From Brevibacillus sp. DP1.3A (GTDB lineage Bacteria; Bacillota; Bacilli; Brevibacillales; Brevibacillaceae), in NCBI RefSeq assembly GCF_013284245.2, contig NZ_CP085877.1, positions 1 to 44,610 of the forward strand: 44,610 nt of DNA. The letters are read 5' to 3'. Position 1 is the first letter of the stretch. The number at the start of each line of letters is the position of its first letter. The translations under genes and the position numbers were made by a program. The notes under the pieces were generated by a model. It was given only the letters and a program-made list of their open reading frames with translations. It was not told where the DNA came from and ran no database searches. Positions 19,606 to 27,755 of this stretch are shown here, in pieces.

Positions 19606-19827
19606 GTGGAGAAGCAAAGCATTTGTATACCAGAAAATGCAGTCCCAGTATCATTTGATGTAGCTATGCTAAAGTATCAACTTGGCCATAAAGTTTTAGC
19701 TACGTCGACAGACGGTGATACGGTGTATGCAGCTCAAGCTTATGCTAAATATTGGGACAATCTTGAACAAAGCGATCATGACTTCAAAGAGTTCAAGAAA
19801 CATGGAAAGTGGTATTGGTTAATTTAA
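19606..19827 (+). CDS. 73-aa phage protein
   Basis: GTG 19606 after GAGGGGGGA. Product MEKQSICIPENAVPVSFDVA..., ending KHGKWYWLI. Acidic/aromatic, soluble, unknown. Confidence 0.55.
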   Translation: MEKQSICIPENAVPVSFDVAMLKYQLGHKVLATSTDGDTVYAAQAYAKYWDNLEQSDHDFKEFKKHGKWYWLI

Positions 19828-20089
19828 CATACTATTTCTTGTGTACAGCACAAACAGCCGTCCAGTGCCCTGGATCGGCATCACAAACAACCTTAACGCC
19901 CCTGCTTTAACGTTAACAATACAGTCTTATGGTATCGTTCCTACGAGTCGGCAGTCTCACCTATGCAGGGTTTAAAACGACGGCTTAACGACCTTCCGGT
20001 ACTCCAGATACATTTGTGTTGGTTCCATTATCAGTATTAACTAGATTCTGGATTTTCATACCATTGAGTTTGAGAAAGGAGCAAATACG
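19828..20089. other. Non-coding gap, possibly a decayed mobile-element end or structured RNA
   Basis: 262 bp with no credible plus-strand gene in a region that is otherwise tightly packed. It contains the hairpin GCCGtCCAG-tgcc-CTGGatCGGC near 19859-19881. On the minus strand the text gives me the impression of the 3' end and flank of an IS200/IS605-type tnpB unit, but no intact frame or end is visible, so this is only a suggestion. Confidence 0.25.
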
Positions 20090-20620
20090 ATGATAAATAT
20101 TAAGGTAAAAAGGCTTCATCCAGATGCTGTGATACCAGCATACGCAAAGAATGGAGATGCAGGATTCGATTTCGTTGCGGTAGAGGAAACAATCATTCAA
20201 CCAGGAGAAAGCGCAAAAATACCTACAGGGCTCGCGATGGAAGTTCCAGAAGGTTATGAGATTCAGGTTCGTCCAAGGTCAGGCATTGGAGCCAAAACAA
20301 AACTCCGCATTAGCAATGCACCAGGAACGATCGACAGCGGTTTTCGCGGGGAAATAGGCGTCCTTTTTGATAACACCAACAAGCGGCCTGAGAAATTGAC
20401 AAAAGACAATACAGGGTCATTCATGGGGAAATCTCTAGATAATGAAGTAGTCCGGACAAAAACAAGCTGCATCGAGGGTGCATATGTCATAAAGAAGGGT
20501 GATCGGATAGCCCAGGGCGTCTTGGCAAAAGTGCCGAAAGCCGAATTTGAAGTAGTGGACGAGCTATCAGAATCTGCACGCGGCACAGGCGGATTTGGTC
20601 ATACAGGAGTAACGGCTTAA
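20090..20620 (+). CDS. dut: dUTP diphosphatase with an insertion
   Basis: 176 aa, GAAAGGAG before ATG 20090. All five dUTPase motifs: DAGFD (motif 1), PRSGIG (2), NAPGTIDSGFRGEIG (3), GDRIAQG (4) and RGTGGFGHTG (5). Between motifs 3 and 4 is an insertion of roughly 25-30 residues (KRPEKLTKDNTGSFMGKSLD and following), absent from minimal bacterial enzymes. The enzyme makes dUMP from dUTP to keep uracil out of phage DNA. Some staphylococcal phage dUTPases use such an insert to bind a repressor (established); whether this one does is unknown. Confidence 0.93.
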   Translation: MINIKVKRLHPDAVIPAYAKNGDAGFDFVAVEETIIQPGESAKIPTGLAMEVPEGYEIQVRPRSGIGAKTKLRISNAPGTIDSGFRGEIGVLFDNTNKRPEKLTKDNTGSFMGKSLDNEVVRTKTSCIEGAYVIKKGDRIAQGVLAKVPKAEFEVVDELSESARGTGGFGHTGVTA

Positions 20621-20694
20621 AGACAGAAAGCCCCCATGCTGGGAGCTACTGCAAAGCCCAAAATCAAACAATACCCAGCAGAGGGAGGATGGAC

Positions 20695-21078
20695 ATGGGA
20701 GCTGAACAATTGTCATTCTTGGACCCGGTAAATGAAAAAGCAGTGAGGAAAGCTGTAGTCAAAGAACTGAAGGCGTACAAAGCACTTCGGGTGGCCGTCC
20801 AGAACAAGCAGGAACAGGAACAGGAAGGAGTATCCAACCTTTTTCCTTCGCTACAAAAGTCCGAAACCAAGAATGAAGTAAAAGTAAGACAAATCGAGCG
20901 CGCTCTGCAATTCACACTCGATGAGATGGAACGAAAAATCATCGAAGAAAAGTACCTAAGTCCATGTAGAAACAATGACATTAACATATACCTGGATCTA
21001 GGCCTGACTAAGGACCAGTATTACATAAAGAAACGGGATGCGATCTTTCAAATTGCAACAGCACTTAGGATTATCTGA
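20695..21078 (+). CDS. ArpU-family late transcription regulator
   Basis: 127 aa. ATG 20695 is chosen over 20689 because GGGAGG lies six bases before it. The C-terminal half (LDEMERKIIEEKYLSPCRNN, then YLDLGLTKDQYYIKKRDAIF) matches the sigma-like region of ArpU proteins, which turn on late genes in Gram-positive phages. It is the last early gene; packaging genes follow after a control region. Its stop overlaps a terminator stem. Confidence 0.8.
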   Translation: MGAEQLSFLDPVNEKAVRKAVVKELKAYKALRVAVQNKQEQEQEGVSNLFPSLQKSETKNEVKVRQIERALQFTLDEMERKIIEEKYLSPCRNNDINIYLDLGLTKDQYYIKKRDAIFQIATALRII

Positions 21079-21091
21079 GTGCTGTTTTTTT
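21060..21091 (+). terminator. Terminator after the ArpU-like gene
   Basis: AGCACTTAG-gattat-CTGAGTGCT (one G-T pair) then GTTTTTTTG. The stem includes the stop codon. Confidence 0.85.
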
Positions 21092-21104
21092 GTTAAAAAC
21101 AGCA

Positions 21105-21156
21105 AGAAAAACCCGACAAAAACCGGACAAAATCAAGGATAAAAACCGGACAAAAT
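21105..21156 (+). repeat. Triple short direct repeat after the early region
   Basis: AAAACCCGACAAAA once and AAAACCGGACAAAAT twice within about 50 bp. It starts the 497-bp stretch 21092-21588 that has no well-supported gene; the repeats may be binding sites of the late regulator. Confidence 0.45.
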
Positions 21157-21361
21157 GCTGGACGTTTTAAAAGCGGGAAATCGGTACTCTGGATACAAGG
21201 ATAACTCCTTGGGAGACACCGCCTATCCCTTATCAATGGCGTACCGGTATGTATCGAATGGACGATGAAGGCTGTGGTCGAACCAGGCAGAACAGTTGGA
21301 GTCCTAGCGCGCATGATGTGAATTAACACAATGCATGCACTCTGATAACAATCAGGAGTGA

Positions 21362-21487
21362 GTGGCGGCGATATGGTACGGGGAGACATTGCGCGAAAGC
21401 GGATTTTCTGCTGATCGTCGCTGTTTGTCGTATTGTATGGTCGCACTCATGTGGATCATTGACCATTCTGCCTGGATGAGAAGCTGA
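21362..21487 (+). CDS. Possible 41-aa protein in the late control region
   Basis: GTG 21362 with AGGAG four bases upstream. Product starts VAAIWYGETLRESGFSADRR and contains a hydrophobic stretch. Composition is not clearly coding. I list it because it is the only frame with a ribosome site in the 21092-21588 stretch. Confidence 0.25.
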   Translation: MAAIWYGETLRESGFSADRRCLSYCMVALMWIIDHSAWMRS

Positions 21488-21588
21488 GCGCGATCGATTC
21501 ATTGAACACAAGGAACAGGGTTTGACTACAAAATGACTTTTCATGCATTGTTCCGTGTGCTTCAAAACAGCAACGTCAGGAGGTGGGT

Positions 21589-21747
21589 ATGACCTTGAAA
21601 AAAGATAAAGTAATCGTTTCTCAAACATTTGTGAGAAGTAATTGCATGAAGTGTGTCTGGGGCAAGGATACCGGCAACGTCATTCACTGCCTCCGGATGC
21701 CATGCGTGAAAATTGGTCATGCCGTTAAGGGCATGAAGGCGTTATGA
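21589..21747 (+). CDS. 52-aa zinc-binding protein
   Basis: AGGAGG five bases before ATG 21589. Cysteines at C19-x2-C22 and again C34 and C39 suggest one metal site; basic overall. Overlaps the next start codon (ATGA). Confidence 0.6.
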   Translation: MTLKKDKVIVSQTFVRSNCMKCVWGKDTGNVIHCLRMPCVKIGHAVKGMKAL

Positions 21748-21983
21748 AGGGAGAGATTCGATTGAATACTCCAGAGCTGCCAAGCTATGATCGGGTAAAA
21801 AACTACGTACTCCATTTGGGAAAGCACGACTCAGCTATTAGTGTGATGGCAATTAGACAGCATTTCAAAATCAGCACGCCCGACGCAGCACGCTTTGTAA
21901 TACAACTAGAGAACGATGAAGTGATAAGCAGGTTTGTAGGTGGAGAAGGTCGGAAGCTACTTAATAAGAAGGAGCAAAGCTGA
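21744..21983 (+). CDS. Winged-helix protein resembling the FtsK gamma domain
   Basis: 79 aa from ATG 21744; an in-frame TTG at 21762 after AAGGGAGAG is an equally good start. Residues about 15-70 (YDRVKNYVLHLGKHDSAISV, then IRQHFKISTPDAARFVIQLE and a short wing) follow the fold of FtsK gamma, which reads short polar DNA motifs. Probably a DNA-binding protein; the link to FtsK is by fold pattern only. Confidence 0.55.
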   Translation: MKGEIRLNTPELPSYDRVKNYVLHLGKHDSAISVMAIRQHFKISTPDAARFVIQLENDEVISRFVGGEGRKLLNKKEQS

Positions 21984-22156
21984 TGTATTGTTGTCCTGGT
22001 TGCTTGGTGACAATTGAAAATCGTGAGGAGCTGTTCAAACACCTTGATGAGTGCAACCAAGACGACGCCAAAACAATTTTAACTGGAGAGGATGATCCAC
22101 ATGGTAAAAGCCATTATGAACTTGTTTCGGAAGAGTGCAACAAAGAAGAAGCTTGA
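21983..22156 (+). CDS. 57-aa zinc-finger-like protein
   Basis: TGATG overlap with the previous gene; AAGGAG upstream. CCPGC at the N-terminus and H-x4-C near residue 20 make a C2HC-like finger, followed by an acidic tail. The next gene begins inside it in another frame. Confidence 0.55.
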   Translation: MYCCPGCLVTIENREELFKHLDECNQDDAKTILTGEDDPHGKSHYELVSEECNKEEA

Positions 22157-22274
22157 ACCAAACAGCGGGGCCGACATCTACATGAATCCAGCACCGAAAT
22201 TGAGTCGAGCGGAGAGACGGAGAATTTGGAAGGAGTCCTGGACGTTATACAATCATGACGGATCGGGGTATTAG
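22101..22274 (+). CDS. 57-aa basic protein
   Basis: ATG 22101, GGAGAGG eight bases before (an ATG at 22092 is closer to it). Very basic (NLFRKSATKKKLE, SRAERRRIWKESW), so probably binds nucleic acid. Unknown family. Confidence 0.5.
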   Translation: MVKAIMNLFRKSATKKKLEPNSGADIYMNPAPKLSRAERRRIWKESWTLYNHDGSGY

Positions 22275-22340
22275 GTAGCAGATAAAATTTGCGTCCGATA
22301 ATAGGTATTATGGTAAACAGGTGGTCAAAACCCGATTTTC

Positions 22341-22475
22341 AGCCGTTTTCGACGATTATCCGCGATTACGGCTTTTTTCTTTGTAGCAAATAAGCATAAA
22401 ACGTCCACCGAGCGTGGACAAAACGGAGTAAACAGGGGTGGATGTACGATCTCCCGTTTTCTCCGTTTTTCTTTT
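22341..22475 (+). terminator. Cluster of three hairpins, two with T-runs
   Basis: AGCCGT (22341-22346) with ACGGCT (22368-22373) and six T; GTCCAC (22403-22408) with GTGGAC (22414-22419); and a long stem AACGGAG-t-AAAC-a-GGG (22422-22437) with CCC-GTTT-t-CTCCGTT (22453-22467) plus TTTTTCTTTT. They fill the gap before the recombinase gene. Two tandem terminators are the simplest reading; a structured RNA is possible. Confidence 0.65.
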
Positions 22476-22515
22476 ATTCTCGTAAATGAAAATGAGCATG
22501 TTCGAGGTGGTGATA

Positions 22516-23058
22516 ATGAATTTTGTCCAGCCGATCCGAGACCAAGAGATCATCGATGGCATCAAGATTCATCTGAAGGAAACGAACCCACGCAATTACA
22601 TCCTTTTTGTTGTAGGCATTTATACAGGGCTGCGTATTTCAGATATTCTGCAACTCAAGGTCGGAGATGTGAAGAAGGACCGTATCAGTTTGCGGGAAAC
22701 GAAAACCCAGAAATTAAAGAGCATGGCCATCCATCCCAAACTAAAGGCGATACTCAAATCATACCTGGTTGATAAGCAGGACCACGAATATTTGATCAAA
22801 AGTCGAAAAGGCAAGAATAAGCCGATCAAGCGAGAGATGGCCTACAAGATTTTACGGGCTGTTGCCGACGAGTTTGATCTTGAGAGTATCGGCTGCCACA
22901 CCATGAGGAAAACATTTGGCTATCATTTTCACAAACAAACGAATAACAGTGAAATGCTCAGGGAGATTTTCAACCACTCTGATGTGAGCATTACTCGGAA
23001 ATACATCGGGGTTGAACAGGACACAATCGATGAAGCTATCTTCAAGCTCAAGATCTAA
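22516..23058 (+). CDS. Tyrosine recombinase, compact 180-aa type (paralogue 2)
   Basis: ATG 22516 with GAGGTGGTGA before it. Same length and start (MNFVQPIRDQE against MNFVEPIRDKE) as the protein at 13420. Catalytic residues: Arg in TGLRISDIL, a Lys in the hairpin (TKTQKLKSM), H-x-x-R in CHTMRKTFGY, His in FNHSDV, Tyr in RKYIG. Two copies in one element suggest either two different sites or a heterodimer like XerC/XerD. It stands alone between terminators and the packaging genes. Confidence 0.85.
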   Translation: MNFVQPIRDQEIIDGIKIHLKETNPRNYILFVVGIYTGLRISDILQLKVGDVKKDRISLRETKTQKLKSMAIHPKLKAILKSYLVDKQDHEYLIKSRKGKNKPIKREMAYKILRAVADEFDLESIGCHTMRKTFGYHFHKQTNNSEMLREIFNHSDVSITRKYIGVEQDTIDEAIFKLKI

Positions 23059-23304
23059 ATGACCTTCTTTGAATAAATGTTTCATTCGAAATGATTATGT
23101 ACTGAAAACCTAGACAGGACAAGGTTTTGAAACAGCTCGATCAATGAAACACTCTATTTAGATATGTGTCATTCAATAAATATGCATTAGTCATACGAAA
23201 TGCAGAGAAACAAGGCGAAAAAACATGATAAAAACGCAGTCATATCAAAGGGTGTATCTATTCAATCGGAGATGTATATTTATGCGTTTTGAAGGTGGTC
23301 ACTT
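23059..23304. other. Non-coding gap between recombinase and HNH gene
   Basis: 246 bp, AT-rich, without a supported frame. It holds a TCATT-CGA-AATGA palindrome (about 23083-23095) and repeated GAAACA/CATT motifs. Candidate contents are the late promoter region and a recombination site for the adjacent recombinase; no direct proof for either. Confidence 0.3.
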
Positions 23305-23625
23305 ATGAGCAGATACAAGAAAGAAACCAAGCCATTCTACAGAAGCAGAGCATGGTTGAAGTGTAGGGAGTATGTTCTGCTCAGAGATAACCATTTGTGC
23401 CAGCAATGTTTGAAGAAAAACAAACTGACAGCGGCAAACACGGTTCACCATCTCAAGCCATTGGATGAGGCGCCAGAGCTGGCGCTAGATACAGACAACC
23501 TGGAGAGCATCTGTCCTGCATGCCACAACAAGGAGCATCCTGAGAAAGGGAGCGGGAAGCGGGAGCCAGAGAAGAAGCACAAGGCTGCTGTAATCAAAAC
23601 CAGAATGAACGAAGAGGTGTGGTGA
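23305..23625 (+). CDS. HNH endonuclease of the packaging module
   Basis: 106 aa from ATG 23305. The HNH fold is visible: C-x-x-C (LCQQCL), VHHLKPL with the catalytic His pair, then DNLESICPACHNKEH. Free-standing HNH enzymes next to small terminases are needed for cos cutting in HK97-like packaging systems (established), and the gene order HNH-TerS-TerL here matches. Suggests cos-type packaging. Confidence 0.9.
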   Translation: MSRYKKETKPFYRSRAWLKCREYVLLRDNHLCQQCLKKNKLTAANTVHHLKPLDEAPELALDTDNLESICPACHNKEHPEKGSGKREPEKKHKAAVIKTRMNEEVW

Positions 23626-23746
23626 GAGCGGGGCATGCCTGATGATAGCCCCCCTGGCATCAAAGCTGGAAGGCTGATCTCTGGAGACCGGCTCGGCTCC
23701 TTCGTTTGCAACGCGGACAATTTTTCATGAAAGGGGGGTATCCGAA
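23626..23746. other. Gap between HNH and TerS, possible cos region
   Basis: About 120 bp with GC-rich inverted pieces (GGGGCATGCC and AGCCCCCCTGGC) before the TerS ribosome site AAAGGGGGG. Position is typical for cos in HNH-TerS-TerL phages, but a cut site cannot be named from sequence alone. Confidence 0.3.
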
Positions 23747-24061
23747 ATGGCAATACCGACATCGAAAGTCATTCGAGATTATTTGGGCGACGATTATAAA
23801 GAATCTGATGAGGAACTTATCAAGCTGTATGTCGAGACGCACCAATTTTATCGACGTCTGCAAAAAGAAGTAAAACAATCAGATCTCATGTACGAGTACA
23901 CGAACAAAGCCGGAGCGCAGAACATGGTCAAAAACCCTCTATCGATCGAATTGACTAAAACAGTTCAGACGCTGAACAATCTGCTGAAGTCATTGGGGTT
24001 GACTCCTGCGCAACGTAAAAAGGTTGTGAATGGTGATGACGACGACTTCGACGATTTTTAA
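23747..24061 (+). CDS. terS: Small terminase subunit (P27 family-like)
   Basis: 104 aa, AAAGGGGGG about ten bases before ATG 23747. Helical, with the typical order DELIKLYVETHQFYRRLQKE, KNPLSIELTKTVQTLNNLLKS and LGLTPAQRKK and an acidic tail (DDDDFDDF). It recognises the packaging site and feeds DNA to TerL. Its end overlaps terL by 32 bp. Confidence 0.85.
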   Translation: MAIPTSKVIRDYLGDDYKESDEELIKLYVETHQFYRRLQKEVKQSDLMYEYTNKAGAQNMVKNPLSIELTKTVQTLNNLLKSLGLTPAQRKKVVNGDDDDFDDF

Positions 24062-25778
24062 TGAACATGGAACCATTCATGCATTATCGAACCCGTCGCC
24101 AGAACTCCTTACGAACTGGTACGCTGAACAAGTTGTCAAAGGAAAAATCATTGCTGGACAAAAAGTGAAGCTGGCTTGTCAACGTCATTTAAATGATCTG
24201 AAGCGGTCTGAAGATGAATCATTTCCCTACGTATTCGATTTGGCAATGGGACATAGGCCAATCCGATTTATTGAAAAATACTGCAAACCATCAAAGGGAA
24301 ATTTCAAGCAGCTGGTATTACAGCCCTGGCAACATTTTATTCTAGGGAACCTGTTTGGCTGGGTTCATAAGGAAACAAGGCTCAGACGATTTAAAGAGGG
24401 GTTCGTTTTTGTCGGTAGGAAGAACGGCAAAACAACAAAGATTTCAGGCGTCTCTCTTTATGGAGTCAGCAAAGATGGAGAAAATGGCGCTGACATACCT
24501 TTGTTAGCCAACTCCATGAAGCAGGCGCGGTTGTTGTTTGACGAAGCGCAAGCGATGATCAAAGCGTCTCCAAAACTCAAAAAACGGTTCCGTACATTAA
24601 GAGACGCCATTCACTACGACAAGGCATTTTCCAAAATTGAACCACAGGCATCTGACTCGGAAAAATTGGATGGATTGAATACGCATATCGGTATATTTGA
24701 TGAAATACATGAGTACAAGGATTACAAATTGATAAACGTCATCAAAAACTCGCGTGGTTCAAGGGACCAGCCTTTACTAATTTACATTACAACAGCCGGA
24801 TACCAGTTAGATGGCCCTCTGATCAACTACTATGAACAAGGCGATGACGTTTTGAACGGCGTTATTACGGATGAGCGAACATTCTATTTTCTCGCTGAAT
24901 TGGATGATGAAGAAGAGTTTGATAAGCCAGAAACATGGATTAAGGCAAACCCGAACCTCGGTGTATCCATTAAATTATCCGATATGGTTGAGGACTGGGA
25001 AAAAGCGAAACGAACTCCTTCTGAGCGAACAGACTTCATTACAAAAAGGTTCAATAAGTTCGTCAACGGTTCAGAAGAGTCGTTTCTGGATTATGAGACG
25101 ATCAAGAAGAATGACAAGGAACGAAACCCAACAGACTTTGCCAGCATTCCTTGTGTTGGTGGGTTTGATTTGTCGGATACAGAGGACTTCACCAGCGCTT
25201 GCTTGGAATTCCCACTTGTCGATACTGGAGAAGTGTTCGTTATTGAGCATTCATGGGTTCCGATGAGAAAGGTCCTGGAGGGTAACGAAAAGATCCCGTA
25301 CCGGGAGTATGAAGAGCTTGGTTTGCTCACAATCATTCCTGGTGATTACGTAAAAAAAGAGTACGTGTTTGACTGGTTTGTGGAGCAATCGAAGCGATTT
25401 ATCATTGAAAAGATCACTTATGACCCGGCAAAAGCGTTTGGATTGATAGAGTCACTAAACAATTATGGGTTCGCAACTGAAGTGGTCCGTCAAGGCTATT
25501 TGACACTGGGTCCGGCTGTCGACGACATGAAAGAGCGATTTCTGGATGGGAATGTAATCTTCAACAACAACCGCCTTTTTCGGTGGTACATCAATAATGT
25601 GAAGATGGTCGAGGACCGTAATCGCAACAAAATACCAACCAAAGTGGGTCGCTACCGTAAAATTGACGGGTTTGCGGCCTTTTTGAATGCTCACACCGAG
25701 ATTATGAAAAAATTCGTTAAGGTGCAAGGAGACGGTAACGTGGAATTCGTTTCAGTGAATGATTTATTCAAACGGTGA
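24030..25778 (+). CDS. terL: Large terminase subunit
   Basis: 582 aa. Walker A-like VGRKNGKTT near residue 128, Walker B IGIFDEIHEY near residue 218, coupling motif ITTAG near residue 250, and nuclease Asp residues in GGFDLSDTEDFTSA near residue 375. Length and motif order fit the Terminase_1 family. It pumps DNA into the prohead with ATP and makes the end cuts. AAGG lies seven bases before ATG 24030, within terS. Confidence 0.95.
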   Translation: MVMTTTSTIFNEHGTIHALSNPSPELLTNWYAEQVVKGKIIAGQKVKLACQRHLNDLKRSEDESFPYVFDLAMGHRPIRFIEKYCKPSKGNFKQLVLQPWQHFILGNLFGWVHKETRLRRFKEGFVFVGRKNGKTTKISGVSLYGVSKDGENGADIPLLANSMKQARLLFDEAQAMIKASPKLKKRFRTLRDAIHYDKAFSKIEPQASDSEKLDGLNTHIGIFDEIHEYKDYKLINVIKNSRGSRDQPLLIYITTAGYQLDGPLINYYEQGDDVLNGVITDERTFYFLAELDDEEEFDKPETWIKANPNLGVSIKLSDMVEDWEKAKRTPSERTDFITKRFNKFVNGSEESFLDYETIKKNDKERNPTDFASIPCVGGFDLSDTEDFTSACLEFPLVDTGEVFVIEHSWVPMRKVLEGNEKIPYREYEELGLLTIIPGDYVKKEYVFDWFVEQSKRFIIEKITYDPAKAFGLIESLNNYGFATEVVRQGYLTLGPAVDDMKERFLDGNVIFNNNRLFRWYINNVKMVEDRNRNKIPTKVGRYRKIDGFAAFLNAHTEIMKKFVKVQGDGNVEFVSVNDLFKR

Positions 25779-25792
25779 GGGGAGGTGAGAAT

Positions 25793-27001
25793 TTGAAATG
25801 GTTTGACCGTTTGAAAGCTTCAGCTAAAGCGGCTATTTCCGGATGGAAAGGGGAAGGCTTTGACTTCTCATCATGGTTAGGACGCCGCTTTTGGGGAATT
25901 GATAATTCGAAATTAGCAACTAACGAGACGATTTTCAGCATTATCTCTCGTTTGGCAAATACTCTTTCTTCTTTGCCACTGAAACTACACAAAAATTTCG
26001 AAACAGAAATGAATCAGACAGCTGATCTACTCATCAACAATCCAAATCCCAATATGTCTGGTTTTGACCTGATAAATAAATTGGAAGTCTCCAGGAACGA
26101 AACCGGAAATGGATATGCGGTAATTGAGCGAGACATCAGGATGCAGGTTTCGTCCATAATTCCAATAGATTCAGTATACGTAACCCCGTTTATCAACTCA
26201 GACGACCAACATTTGTGGTATCAAATTCGCGCTTTAGATAAGACGCATTACATCCACAACATGAATCTCATCCATGTAAAGCATATTACCGGCGCATCAA
26301 GGTGGGAGGGAATAAGCCCACTTAAAGTATTGAGCAATACATTGAAATACGATCAGGCAGTTCAAGAATTCAGCCTGTCCGAGATGCAGAAGAAAGACAG
26401 CTTTATCTTGGAGTATCAAGCGAATGTAGACCCTGACAGAAGACAACGTATCATTGATGATTTTAAACGTTTTTATCAAGAAAATGGCGGCATTCTGTTT
26501 AGGGAGCCAGGCGTAAAGTTGGACAACATTGAGAGGAAATATTACGCATCTGACACATTGGCTTCGGAACGCATTACGAAAACCAGAGTGGCCAACGTTT
26601 TTAATGCACCAGTATCATTTCTTAATGACACGGAGGGGCAGGGTTATTCCTCTAACGAACAAATGATGATCCAATTTGTTCAAATGACTCTGACCCCAAT
26701 TGTTAGACAGTACGAGCAGGAGTTCAACAAGAAGCTGTTAACTGCACAAGAAAGACAAGAAGGATATTACTTCAAGTTCAACCTGGGTGGTCTACTTCGT
26801 GGTGACACAGCGGCAAGAACACAACTGTATCAGGTACTTCTCAGGAGTGGCGGGATAAAACCAAATGAAGTAAGGGCACTGGAAGACTTTCCACCAGAAG
26901 ATGGAGCAGCTGATCAACTTTGGATTAGTGGAGACATGTATCCAATTAATATGGACCCAGCATTCAGAAAGGGGGTGAAAATCAGTGACAAAACCGAATA
27001 A
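25793..27001 (+). CDS. Portal protein (HK97 type)
   Basis: 402 aa from TTG 25793, chosen because GGAGGTGAG lies five bases before it. Portal features: NETIFSIISRLANTLSSLPL, the NPNPNMSGFDLINKLEVSRN helix region, GISPLKVLSNTLKYDQAVQE and the C-terminal GGLLRGDTAARTQLYQ. Forms the dodecameric DNA gate at one capsid vertex. Overlaps the protease gene by 17 bp. Confidence 0.95.
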   Translation: MKWFDRLKASAKAAISGWKGEGFDFSSWLGRRFWGIDNSKLATNETIFSIISRLANTLSSLPLKLHKNFETEMNQTADLLINNPNPNMSGFDLINKLEVSRNETGNGYAVIERDIRMQVSSIIPIDSVYVTPFINSDDQHLWYQIRALDKTHYIHNMNLIHVKHITGASRWEGISPLKVLSNTLKYDQAVQEFSLSEMQKKDSFILEYQANVDPDRRQRIIDDFKRFYQENGGILFREPGVKLDNIERKYYASDTLASERITKTRVANVFNAPVSFLNDTEGQGYSSNEQMMIQFVQMTLTPIVRQYEQEFNKKLLTAQERQEGYYFKFNLGGLLRGDTAARTQLYQVLLRSGGIKPNEVRALEDFPPEDGAADQLWISGDMYPINMDPAFRKGVKISDKTE

Positions 27002-27755
27002 ATTTTGGGATTTACGGTCCGCAAAAGACGAGAAGTCAGCGGATCTTTTTATTTATGGAGCGATCGTCAGCGGATACAAATGGAACGAAGCGGACATCAC
27101 GATCACCGAGTTTACTCAGGCAATGGATAACCTTCCGAAGAGCGTTAAAACATTGAACATGTATGTCAATTCTCCAGGCGGATCGGTGTTTACGACTATC
27201 GCCATGATGAATCAGCTAGAACGCAAAAGATCCAGTTTAACGATCAACGCTTATGTAGACGGTGTGGCAGCAAGTGCCGCCTCTTTTCTGATCATGAAGG
27301 CAGACAACATCTACATGTACAAAAACACCTTCTTGATGATCCACAAGCCAATGATTAGTTTGTGGGGTGCAAACGCTGTGGATTGCCGCGAACAAGCAGA
27401 TTGGTTAGACAAAACCGAGTTGAAGACTTGCAGGCCAGCGTACCTTTCCAAAGGAACAGTGCTTTTAACAGAGGACAAGGTGAGTGAGTTGCTAGACGGT
27501 AAAGACAACTGGCTGGATGCAGATGAAGCGGCTGAATTGTTTAACATTACCGTTTTGGAAGAAGAAAAAGACGCGGTCGCATGTGCAGATATGGAATTAC
27601 TCCAAAGTTATAACGGCATACCTGCACAACTTTTAAACCCTCATCAATCATCAAAGACGAGTTCCTTAAACATGACAGAGCGCGAGAAAATAGCGGTCGA
27701 AGCTAAAGCGGGCGCAACCTACATCGAAACCATTTTAGGAGGAATCTATCAATGA
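26985..27755 (+). CDS. ClpP-like prohead maturation protease
   Basis: 256 aa, GTG 26985 after GGGGGTGA. Catalytic Ser in DGVAASAASF (about residue 91), His in LMIHKP (about 115) and a downstream Asp give the ClpP triad. Residues 200-256 are a linker tail that may act as scaffold. It should cut the capsid protein's N-terminal delta region. Overlaps the capsid gene by 4 bp. Confidence 0.93.
   Translation: MTKPNKFWDLRSAKDEKSADLFIYGAIVSGYKWNEADITITEFTQAMDNLPKSVKTLNMYVNSPGGSVFTTIAMMNQLERKRSSLTINAYVDGVAASAASFLIMKADNIYMYKNTFLMIHKPMISLWGANAVDCREQADWLDKTELKTCRPAYLSKGTVLLTEDKVSELLDGKDNWLDADEAAELFNITVLEEEKDAVACADMELLQSYNGIPAQLLNPHQSSKTSSLNMTEREKIAVEAKAGATYIETILGGIYQ

Noticed and set aside
21154..21267. 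37-codon frame starting ATG 21154
   Set aside because: No ribosome site; lies in the direct-repeat region; coding character unclear.
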